Assembly (NCBI GenBank): GCA_023443095.1
Contig: JAEZVV010000046.1
Location: forward strand, 1-16,184
DNA: 16,184 nt
DNA from: Pseudomonadota bacterium
GTDB lineage: Bacteria; Pseudomonadota; Gammaproteobacteria; Burkholderiales; Burkholderiaceae_F
Direction of reading: 5' to 3'
The notes beneath the pieces are model-generated. The model searched no databases, had not been told where the DNA came from, and saw only the letters and a list, made by a program, of their open reading frames with translations. This document shows, in pieces, positions 1-5,993 of this stretch. The position numbers were made by a program, and so were the translations under genes. Every line of letters starts with the position of its first letter. Within the stretch, counting starts at the first letter, position 1.

Positions 1-636
1 CACCCCGACCAGGCCATAACTCAGGCCGGTCAAGGCCATCACCGGGTCCTGCGTCAGCGCCCCGACCGAGATCAGCGACTGCAGTCGCCGCATGATGCTC
101 ATCAGCGCCCCCAGCATGCCGAACACCGCTATCAGCAGCACCAGCGCGCCGCCGCCGGCCTTGCTCGCTTCGTACAGATAACCGCCGCCGGCGAGCAGGA
201 CTGCCAGCAGCGTGAGCGCAGCCAAAACGCCCTTGAGCCAGCGCACGCTCTTTTCGCGCGCCGCCGACAAGACGTAGGTGGCGCGCATCTGGTCCAGCAG
301 ATTTTCAAGGTCGGCCAGAAGTTCGGCCCTTGGCGCGGTCGCCGGGTCGGGCGGGTTGGAGGCCAGGTACTTCTGGCTCACCGCCTCGCCCGCCAGCAGG
401 CCGAAGCGTTCGCGGATGATCCAGGCCTTGCGCCGCAGCTGGTTCTCTTCGTAGAAGCGCAAGGCCAGCATCTCGATGTTGATGAGGGTGGCGAAGTCCT
501 GCACCCGGCGACGCCGCTGGCGCTCGAGTGCGGTCACGATCTGCTGGTAGACGACACGGTCGGCCTCGTTGTCGGGCGGCGTGATCCCGGCCAGCATGCC
601 GTCAAACGCTGTCATCGAGCCGTGTTCGCGTGCCAT
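1..636 (-). CDS. Unrecognised membrane protein, N-terminal part (3' end off window)
   Basis: An open frame of 212 codons runs from an ATG at 636 to the window edge without a stop, so the C-terminus is missing. The ATG follows a good Shine-Dalgarno (GGAGG, 5 nt upstream). Residues 1-130 are soluble and rich in charged residues, with likely helices (Arg-rich RQRRRR near 39-44). Hydrophobic segments lie at about 134-153 and 162-181, and a third seems to begin near 199. It looks like a cytoplasmic helical domain followed by membrane helices. I do not recognise the family. It is on the same strand as the arr operon but separated from it by a strong terminator (717-741), so it is probably a separate unit. 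The coding frame is judged from its uninterrupted length, RBS and residue composition. Confidence 0.72.
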   Translation of the reverse strand, partial: MAREHGSMTAFDGMLAGITPPDNEADRVVYQQIVTALERQRRRRVQDFATLINIEMLALRFYEENQLRRKAWIIRERFGLLAGEAVSQKYLASNPPDPATAPRAELLADLENLLDQMRATYVLSAAREKSVRWLKGVLAALTLLAVLLAGGGYLYEASKAGGGALVLLIAVFGMLGALMSIMRRLQSLISVGALTQDPVMALTGLSYGLVGV

Positions 637-716
637 ATCGCCTCCGCAGGAGCCGGCGCCATCATGCGCCGCCCACACGCAGGCGCGATCGGCCTCGTGC
701 CCGAGCCGCGCCCAAG

Positions 717-741
717 AAAAACGCCACCGCAAAGGTGGCGT
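717..741 (-). terminator. Intrinsic terminator of the arr operon
   Basis: On the minus strand a perfect 8 bp stem (ACGCCACC / GGTGGCGT) with a 5 nt loop (TTTGC) is followed directly by a T-run (TTTTCTT). It begins 22 bp after the chaperone stop codon, where the end of the arr transcript is expected. Confidence 0.88.
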
Positions 742-763
742 TCTGGCTCGAGGATCGGCTGGC

Positions 764-1402
764 TCAGCCCGGACCTTCCATGTCCGCCTGCATGGCAACA
801 AAACGCGCCGTGAGATCGGCCAGTTCGCGGTAGAAATCACTCTCGGCCCCGGCCTTCACCGCCGCGGCAAAGGGCGCTATCCACGGGATCAGATGACCGG
901 AGAGGAACTGCTGCCGCAGTGTCGCCCGATCGGCCGCTGCCGCCTCGTCGCCTTCCAGCTCGGCCGCAAGGGCGCCGAAGTTCAACAAGTAGAGAAACTC
1001 GAGTTCGGCAGCGATGTGGTCAGGCAGATCGCGAAAATTCTCGTCGATCTCGAAACCGCCGGCCTCGTACAGGGCTACTAGCGCCAGCGTCGATTCCTGC
1101 ATCAGCGTCTTTTCCCGCTCGATCCAGCTCGACGCGTACGGCGAGGCCAGCGCCTTGACCGGGCCGAGAAACAGCCGCGCGTAATCAACCAGCAGCTCTT
1201 GCAGGTCCTGGGCAGCAAAGGCTGCGCCGAGGCGCTCGGCCGCCAAAGCCAGCTCGGGGTCGATCCGGCGCGCCGCGGCCAGCATCGAGTCGAACAGCTT
1301 CTCCTCCGCGAACTCGGGGCCGGGTTCGTAGTAGCAGGCTGCCAGGAAGCGGCACAGGTCCGCTCGTGCAAGCAGGGCTAGGGTCTTGTCTTGATCGCTC
1401 AA
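764..1402 (-). CDS. arrD: TorD/DmsD-family chaperone for the Arr reductase (ArrD-like)
   Basis: Predicted 212-residue cytoplasmic chaperone that would bind the Tat signal of ArrA and hold it until the molybdenum cofactor and Fe-S clusters are inserted. Family features are YARLFLGP at about 74-81, the DLPDHIAAELEFLYLL region at about 125-140, and GHLIPW near 169-174. The length is typical for TorD proteins. I chose a TTG start at 1402 because it is in frame and sits 5 nt after GAGGTG; the frame remains open further upstream, but that would run into arrB. It is the last gene of the arr operon, 68 bp after arrB, with a hairpin and T-run in the gap. The weak start codon and the hairpin both suggest lower output than for the enzyme subunits. 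The family is clear. The partner is inferred from position. Confidence 0.87.
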   Translation of the reverse strand: MSDQDKTLALLARADLCRFLAACYYEPGPEFAEEKLFDSMLAAARRIDPELALAAERLGAAFAAQDLQELLVDYARLFLGPVKALASPYASSWIEREKTLMQESTLALVALYEAGGFEIDENFRDLPDHIAAELEFLYLLNFGALAAELEGDEAAAADRATLRQQFLSGHLIPWIAPFAAAVKAGAESDFYRELADLTARFVAMQADMEGPG

Positions 1403-1416
1403 TCGCTCACCTCGGA

Positions 1417-1448
1417 CAAACAAAAGGGGGCGGACTTGGCCCGCCCCC
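1417..1448 (-). terminator. Terminator-like hairpin between arrB and the chaperone gene
   Basis: On the minus strand a perfect 8 bp GC stem (GGGGGCGG / CCGCCCCC) with a 7 nt loop is followed by TTTTGTTTG. It begins 22 bp after the arrB stop and ends just before the Shine-Dalgarno of the chaperone gene. It fits a partial terminator that lowers chaperone expression, or an mRNA end-protecting hairpin. The chaperone has no obvious promoter of its own in the 68 bp gap. Confidence 0.7.
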
Positions 1449-1470
1449 GGAACGGCTTCAGACAGCAAGC

Positions 1471-2244
1471 TTAGCCGCGCACGCTGTACTTGCCGACGTA
1501 GTGCACGTTGGGACGGGTGCCCTTGTCTTCCTGCAGGCGGAACGAGCGCTTGGCCTTCAGGATCTGGGCGATCTCGGACCTGGGATCGTCCTGGTCGCCG
1601 AAGATGCGCGCCTTGGCCGGGCAGACCTCGACACACGCCGGCTGCAGACCCTGGCTGGTGCGGTGGTAGCAGAAGGTGCACTTCTCGACCACGCCCGCCT
1701 TGCGGATCGGATCAACGTCGCCGCCCGCCGCGAAGGCGTTCATCATCGGCACCTTGGCGCCGGCCCGGGCCGCGGTCTCGGCTCCCGAGGCCGTGCAGCC
1801 CGGAATGGCCGAGGCCTTGTCGGCCCACTGCGGCTGCGTGTCTTCTCCTTGCGGGTTGAAGCTGATCACGCTGTAGCTGGCGCCGGTCAAGCTTTCGGCA
1901 CCGAGCTCCATCGCACTATAGGGGCAGGCCGCCTGGCAGGCGCGGCAGCCGATGCAGCGCGCATCGTCGTGCATGGTCACGCCTTCGGGCGTCTTGTACA
2001 TCGCCTTCGGCTCGACCGGGCAGGCCGTCACACACGGCGCGTTGCTGCAGTGGTTGCACAACACCGGCAACGCTACGTGGGTGGTGTTGGGGAAGCTGCC
2101 CTCGGTCTTCATCACGAAGTCGGCCCAGTTGTAGCTCTGGCCGTTGGCGCGGGTGCGGGTGTTGTTCTCGCTCTTGCAGGCGATCGCGCAGGCGCCGCAG
2201 CCCGTGCATCGCGCCAGATCGATCACCATTCCAAATCTAGACAT
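1471..2244 (-). CDS. arrB: Arsenate reductase iron-sulfur subunit ArrB
   Basis: A 257-residue ferredoxin-type subunit that passes electrons to the molybdenum subunit. Four [4Fe-4S] cysteine sets are visible: C13-C16-C19-C23, C63-C66-C71-C75, C97-C100-C103-C107, and C189-C192-C204-C208. This is the arrangement of DmsB/PsrB/ArrB-type subunits. It has no signal peptide, as expected for a subunit exported with the Tat-bearing ArrA. It starts 32 bp after arrA behind a strong AAGGAGAT. Residues about 130-182 form a long stretch between the third and fourth Cys sets, with one extra Cys (C150). I recall typical ArrB as somewhat shorter (about 230-240), so this may be an insertion. An anaerobic arsenite oxidase (ArxB) subunit would look similar. 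Confidence 0.88.
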   Translation of the reverse strand: MSRFGMVIDLARCTGCGACAIACKSENNTRTRANGQSYNWADFVMKTEGSFPNTTHVALPVLCNHCSNAPCVTACPVEPKAMYKTPEGVTMHDDARCIGCRACQAACPYSAMELGAESLTGASYSVISFNPQGEDTQPQWADKASAIPGCTASGAETAARAGAKVPMMNAFAAGGDVDPIRKAGVVEKCTFCYHRTSQGLQPACVEVCPAKARIFGDQDDPRSEIAQILKAKRSFRLQEDKGTRPNVHYVGKYSVRG

Positions 2245-2276
2245 CAGTTATCTCCTTCGGGTCGGGTTCGCGGGAC

Positions 2277-4817
2277 TCAGGCCTTCTGGACCTTGACGCC
2301 GGTGAACCCGCCGTTGCGGGCCGTGGCGCCGCTCAAGCGGTCGTAGTCGTCGACCAGGACCTCGTTGTTGTTGCCGCCGCGCGGAGCTTTGCCGTATTGC
2401 GCAGCCGCGACCCGGCCGTAGGCCCAGTGCCCCAGGCCGTAGGCCTTGGCCACCGTGCCCGGACGTACGCCTTCCCACAGCTTGAGCGTGGTGGTCATGG
2501 TGCCGGTGGGCGAACTCACTTTGATCGTGTCGCCGGTCTTGAGGCCGAGCTTGGCGCCGTCGGACGGATGCATCTTGAGCACGTCGCCCCACGAGTCGTC
2601 GCCTGCGTCGACCTTCTTGAACTCCTGGTACCAGGTCAGGTTGGCCGAACGACCTTCGCGGTTGAGGCGCGACTTGTAGTCGATGAAGGCGAACGGATAG
2701 TCGGCCGTGCTGCCGTGGCGCTTGACCGGTTCGTAGTGCGGCACGAAGGCCTGTTCGCCACGAGCGGTATAACCGCAGCCCGTCAGGATCTCGTCGACCG
2801 TTGCCTTGTGTTTCTCGGCGTGCTCGGTCAGGCCTTTCTTGAGCGACTCGCTGTAGAACTCGAACTTCTTGGTCGGCGTCGCGAACTTGCCGCCCCAGCC
2901 CTTCTTGAACTTGTATTTCTCCGAGTTGTAGATGCCCTTGGCGCGGAACTCGGCCCAGCTCGCGACCTTGTCGCCCTTGAGGGGCTCCTTGGCCATCCAG
3001 ATCGGCGCGCTCGCGATCTTGGCGGCGATCTCGGAGAACTCGAGTTCGTTGCTCGGCAGCTTGCCGGTCTCGGGGTCCTTGAACTCCTTCGAGTAGTAGT
3101 CGAAGAGCTTGGAGAATCCCTTGGCCTTGAGCTTGGCTGCGAGCAGCCACATGACCTCGGTTTCTTCTTGCTTGACGTCCCAGATCCGCTTGGCCGCCGG
3201 CTGCTGGATGCTGGTGTAGCCATGCAGGTTGGCCATGTTGCTGATGACGGACATGCCTTCGGCGCAGTTGAGGGTCGAAGGCAGGACCACGTCGGCGAAC
3301 TGCGTCATTTCCGACGCATTGGTCACCATGTGCGCGAAGAACGGCACCTTGGCGAGCGCGGCGTCCCAGCGCTGGGGCTGGGTGGCGGAAAAGTTGAAGT
3401 TGCTCCACGACGAGAGCAGAACCTTGACCGAGCCCGGGTCCTTGAGGATGGTGTTGGCGACGTTGTTGGTCACCACGCCGCTGCCGGGCTTGGCACCCAT
3501 CATCGCCGGCATGTCCTTGGCGCCGCGGCCGTCGATCTTCTTTCCCTTGCCAGCCGCCTTGGCCACGTCGTCGAGGTAGGCGTCGAAGCTGGCGAACTTG
3601 CCGGTGACACTCTTGCTCGCCTCGAGCGTGCCGCCTTCAACGTCGATCGAGCCGACGATCGCGTTGAGCGCGTGCACGGCCATCGCGGCGTAGGTACCGC
3701 GCGGGTTCATCGCCACCCCCGGGCCCATCCACACCGCCACCTTGGGTGCGGCCTTGCCCATCGCCTGCGCCACACGCATGATCTGCGCGGCCGGAATCAG
3801 GCATTCGCTCTCGGCCCAGGCCGGGGTGCGGTCCTTCAGCTCGAGGTTCCACCACTTCACCAGGCCGTGGGTTTCCTTTTCGGCAAACGCCGCTTCGTCA
3901 ACGGTCTTGCCGGCGACGAACAGGTTCTTGCCTTCCTTGAAATCACCCACGAACTCGCGGTTCCACAAACCCTGGGTCAGCAACACGTGGGCGATCGCGC
4001 AGGCAAGCGCACCGTCGGTACCCGGCTTGACCGGCAGCCACTCGTGCGACTTGGCGGCCGAGGTCGACAAACGCGGGTCAACCGTGATCACCGTGCCGCG
4101 GGCCACGATGTCGCCGAACTTGGCAATCGTGTTGGGAACCTGGCGGTTCGAAGCGAGCGGGTCGGTACCCCAGATCACCAGGCACTGGGTGTTATTGAGG
4201 TCGTAGTCGCGGTAGCCGAAGAAGCCCTGCGTGAGGCCCGGCCCCATCTTTTCGGCCTCGGCGCAGATCGCGCTGTGCGAGAAAGCGTTGGGCGTGCCGA
4301 AGATCTTGGGCAGCGTGCCGTAGAAAAGATTGGTGCCGGTCGACGAATAACGGCCGCGCAGATAGACCAGCTTCTGGGTCTCGTTGGCGCGGCGCAGGTC
4401 GATCATCTTGGTGGCAACGATGTCGAGCGCTTCGTCCCAGCTGATCGGCACCCACTTGGGATCGACACCGCGCCCCTTGACCGGGTTGGTGCGCTTCATC
4501 GGGCCCTTGATGCGGTCCGGGTCGTACGTCTGCTGGACGATCAAATGGCCGCGCGGGCAGCAATAACCGCCGTTGGCCTTCGACAGCGGGTTGCCACGGG
4601 CCCGAGTGATGCGGCCGTTCTGCGAAAAAAGCTGGATCGCGCACCATTGCGTGCAACCCTGGCAGGTGGTCGACACCCACTCGCCCTTGGCCGGACCGGC
4701 CGGCTTGGCCTTGCGCACGACCATCGCGCTGGTCACTGGCTGAGTGGCACACCCGGCAAGCACCAGGCCCGCACCGGAGGCCGAGGCCTGGAGAAAAGTC
4801 CGTCTCGTCAATCTCAT
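2277..4817 (-). CDS. arrA: Respiratory arsenate reductase-type molybdopterin subunit ArrA
   Basis: An 846-residue DMSO-reductase-family enzyme, predicted to reduce arsenate to arsenite as terminal electron acceptor in the periplasm. I chose the ATG at 4817 because AAGGAG lies 9 nt upstream and the Tat motif RRTFLQ then falls at residues 5-10; an ATG at 4883 would bury it. A lipobox LAGC ends at Cys23. The N-terminal cluster ligands are C52, C55, C59 and C87 (CX2CX3CX27C, the spacing I associate with Arr). RGRY is at 154-157. The likely Mo ligand is Cys185 in SHSAICAE, with Lys190 and Tyr202 at +5 and +17, matching the spacing I recall for active-site residues of Shewanella ArrA. The C-terminal GHWAYGRV and RGGNNNE motifs are also ArrA-like. 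ArxA is the main alternative; RGRY argues against it. Confidence 0.85.
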   Translation of the reverse strand: MRLTRRTFLQASASGAGLVLAGCATQPVTSAMVVRKAKPAGPAKGEWVSTTCQGCTQWCAIQLFSQNGRITRARGNPLSKANGGYCCPRGHLIVQQTYDPDRIKGPMKRTNPVKGRGVDPKWVPISWDEALDIVATKMIDLRRANETQKLVYLRGRYSSTGTNLFYGTLPKIFGTPNAFSHSAICAEAEKMGPGLTQGFFGYRDYDLNNTQCLVIWGTDPLASNRQVPNTIAKFGDIVARGTVITVDPRLSTSAAKSHEWLPVKPGTDGALACAIAHVLLTQGLWNREFVGDFKEGKNLFVAGKTVDEAAFAEKETHGLVKWWNLELKDRTPAWAESECLIPAAQIMRVAQAMGKAAPKVAVWMGPGVAMNPRGTYAAMAVHALNAIVGSIDVEGGTLEASKSVTGKFASFDAYLDDVAKAAGKGKKIDGRGAKDMPAMMGAKPGSGVVTNNVANTILKDPGSVKVLLSSWSNFNFSATQPQRWDAALAKVPFFAHMVTNASEMTQFADVVLPSTLNCAEGMSVISNMANLHGYTSIQQPAAKRIWDVKQEETEVMWLLAAKLKAKGFSKLFDYYSKEFKDPETGKLPSNELEFSEIAAKIASAPIWMAKEPLKGDKVASWAEFRAKGIYNSEKYKFKKGWGGKFATPTKKFEFYSESLKKGLTEHAEKHKATVDEILTGCGYTARGEQAFVPHYEPVKRHGSTADYPFAFIDYKSRLNREGRSANLTWYQEFKKVDAGDDSWGDVLKMHPSDGAKLGLKTGDTIKVSSPTGTMTTTLKLWEGVRPGTVAKAYGLGHWAYGRVAAAQYGKAPRGGNNNEVLVDDYDRLSGATARNGGFTGVKVQKA

Positions 4818-4888
4818 CTGGGAAGCTCCTTGATATCGATACCCATGTCGAATCAGGTCGGAGCATCCCGGCTTGGGTAGCAAATTGT

Positions 4889-4908
4889 TTTGATATTTGG
4901 CAAATCAT
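4889..4908. promoter_or_regulatory. Operator copy 1 (arrA side), probable ArsR site
   Basis: The plus strand reads TTTGATA, then TTTGG, then CAAATCAT. The same 7+5+8 layout, identical in all 15 non-spacer bases, recurs at 5118-5137 over the arsR start. The site contains the dyad ATTTG-G-CAAAT (4895-4905) and lies inside a larger inverted repeat GTTTTGAT / ATCAAAAC (4887-4894 and 4915-4922). AT-rich dyads of this kind are usual ArsR/SmtB operators. Assignment to ArsR is inference. Confidence 0.7.
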
Positions 4909-4919
4909 CGAGCCATCAA
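4890..4919 (-). promoter_or_regulatory. Putative arrA promoter
   Basis: On the minus strand TTGATG (4919-4914) and TATCAA (4895-4890) resemble a sigma70 -35 and -10 with an 18 bp spacer, each matching four of six consensus bases. The arrA start is about 75 bp downstream. The 20 bp repeat at 4889-4908 overlaps the -10 and spacer, so a bound protein there would block polymerase. Confidence 0.5.
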
Positions 4920-4922
4920 AAC

Positions 4923-5117
4923 TTCTCACCCATCAGCGATGGGCACTACCAGACCTCGGCTTGATTCAACACAAACGCGGGGTGCGCCGGGATCGGCCCT
5001 GCGTCCCTGCATCGCTGCGGTAACAGTCCGGTTACATGTCCGCGCTAAATTGGCCCCTCACTGACGGGCTTTCGGTATCGCGCCATCGAACCGAGCCCGT
5101 GACAGCCGGCCCAACAA
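4923..5117. other. Central part of the arr/ars divergent control region
   Basis: About 195 bp without a credible gene between the two operator copies. The one clear structure is at 5018-5036: CGGTAACA and CGGTTACA are direct repeats with 11 bp periodicity, and the same bases also form an inverted repeat GTAAC-N6-GTTAC (5020-5035). GTGACA at 5099-5104 could serve as a -35 for arsR with a poor -10 at about 5121-5127. I see no terminator or sigma54 -24/-12 pair. Confidence 0.5.
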
Positions 5118-5137
5118 TTTGATACCCTTCAAATCAT
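5118..5137. promoter_or_regulatory. Operator copy 2 (arsR start), probable ArsR site
   Basis: TTTGATA-CCCTT-CAAATCAT, the second copy of the motif at 4889-4908. It contains the dyad ATTTGA-N6-TCAAAT (5117-5134). Its last two bases are the first two of the arsR ATG, so the operator occupies the place where a Shine-Dalgarno would be. This suggests autorepression by ArsR and an arsR transcript with a very short or absent leader. Confidence 0.72.
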
Positions 5138-5498
5138 GAAAACGACAGACGCCGTCGCCGCTCTCGCCGCCCTAGCTCAGGAAACCCGCCTCAAGGTGTT
5201 CCGCCTGCTGGTCCAGCAAGGCGAGTCGGGACTGACCGCCGGTGAAATCGCCACCGAACTCGACGTCAGTCCGGCGACGCTGTCCTTCCACTTCAAGGAA
5301 CTCAGCCGCGCCGGCCTGATCAATTCGCGCCAGGAAGGGCGTTTTATCTATTACTCCGCCAGCTACGCCGAGATGAACGAGTTGCTCGCCTTTCTCACCG
5401 AGCACTGCTGCAGCGCCGACGGCCAGAGCTGCGAAGTCCAGCCGGTCAAGGTCGCGCTGCCGAAATCCCGCAAGGTGCCCGCCAAGGCCAAGCCATGA
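5136..5498 (+). CDS. arsR: Arsenite-responsive repressor ArsR
   Basis: A 120-residue ArsR/SmtB winged-helix repressor, expected to leave its operator when As(III) (or Sb(III)) binds. The helix-turn-helix is at about 33-58 (LTAGEIA...SPATLSFHFKEL) with the wing at about 65-74 (RQEGRFIYY). The E. coli-type Cys pair in the DNA-binding helix is absent. Instead C91, C92 and C99 follow the last helix (HCCSADGQSC), resembling the C-terminal three-Cys As(III) site of the Acidithiobacillus ferrooxidans-type ArsR. The tail is Lys/Pro-rich. No Shine-Dalgarno precedes the ATG because an operator-like dyad overlaps it. The stop overlaps the next start (ATGA). As first gene of the ars operon and divergent from arrA it is placed to control both. 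Confidence 0.93.
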   Translation: MKTTDAVAALAALAQETRLKVFRLLVQQGESGLTAGEIATELDVSPATLSFHFKELSRAGLINSRQEGRFIYYSASYAEMNELLAFLTEHCCSADGQSCEVQPVKVALPKSRKVPAKAKP

Positions 5499-5941
5499 AA
5501 CGCTTTCATGTCCATGTCGCCGTCGCCGACCTGGCCGCCGGCGTGCGTTTCTATTCCGCTTTATTCGACTGCCCACCCAGCGTGCTCAAGGACGACTACG
5601 CCAAGTGGCAGCTCGAGGACCCGCGCGTGAACTTCGCCATCTCGGCCCGGGGCGCAAGACCCGGGCTGAACCATCTCGGAATCCAGGCGGAGTCCGACGC
5701 GGAACTCGTCGAACTCAAGGCACGCCTGGACCGTGCTGCGCTGGCTTCGCGCAGCGAAACCGGGGTTGTTTGCTGCTACAGCCGCTCGGACAAACATTGG
5801 GTCAGCGATCCCGCCGGCCTGGCCTGGGAGAGCTTCCACACCTTGGCGGCCACCCCGACTTTCGACGAGCCCGCAGCCAACACCTGCTGCACACCGTCGG
5901 CTGCCGCACCGTCCTGTCCCGCGGGCGGGGGCCACGCCTGA
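5495..5941 (+). CDS. arsI: ArsI/CadI-family glyoxalase-fold protein, putative C-As lyase
   Basis: A 148-residue protein of the vicinal-oxygen-chelate fold. ArsI enzymes use Fe(II) and O2 to cleave the C-As bond of trivalent methyl- and aryl-arsenicals, giving As(III). Candidate metal ligands are His5 (or His7), His60 in LNHLGI and Glu112 in LAWESF. The adjacent Cys93-Cys94 in VVCCYSRSDKHWV is the expected organoarsenical-binding pair. After the domain ends near 116, a tail carries another CC pair and a third Cys (131-142), not needed for the fold. The ATG overlaps the arsR stop by 4 nt, so translation is probably coupled. The family is often found in operons for inorganic arsenic, so the substrate here is uncertain. 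As(III) handling without C-As cleavage is the alternative. Confidence 0.85.
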   Translation: MKRFHVHVAVADLAAGVRFYSALFDCPPSVLKDDYAKWQLEDPRVNFAISARGARPGLNHLGIQAESDAELVELKARLDRAALASRSETGVVCCYSRSDKHWVSDPAGLAWESFHTLAATPTFDEPAANTCCTPSAAAPSCPAGGGHA

Positions 5942-5993
5942 TACCGCGCTCGTCTCCCGGAATTCTGACTCAGGCTCGATCAGATCCGCATCT

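Noticed and set aside
1403..1681. N-terminal extension of the chaperone frame up to 1681
   Set aside because: It would overlap the ArrB coding end including its last Cys cluster, and the translated extension has no TorD features. A TTG with an RBS at 1402 explains the start.
2397..4880. 827-codon open frame on the plus strand across arrA
   Set aside because: It is the antisense of arrA. GC-rich codon bias keeps the opposite frame open; the product is Arg/Gly/His-rich with no family motif, while the minus strand encodes a full molybdoenzyme.
4818..4883. Upstream ATG of arrA at 4883
   Set aside because: It would place 22 residues before the Tat motif; the ATG at 4817 has a proper Shine-Dalgarno and gives a normal Tat signal.
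4923..5117. Sigma54 promoter in the control region
   Set aside because: The nearest GG...GC pair (TGGTAGTGCCCATCGCT on the minus strand) has an 11 bp rather than 10 bp interval and poor flanking bases.
5733..5993. N-terminal extension of Acr3 to 5733
   Set aside because: It overlaps arsI in another frame and adds an Arg/Pro-rich segment unknown in Acr3.
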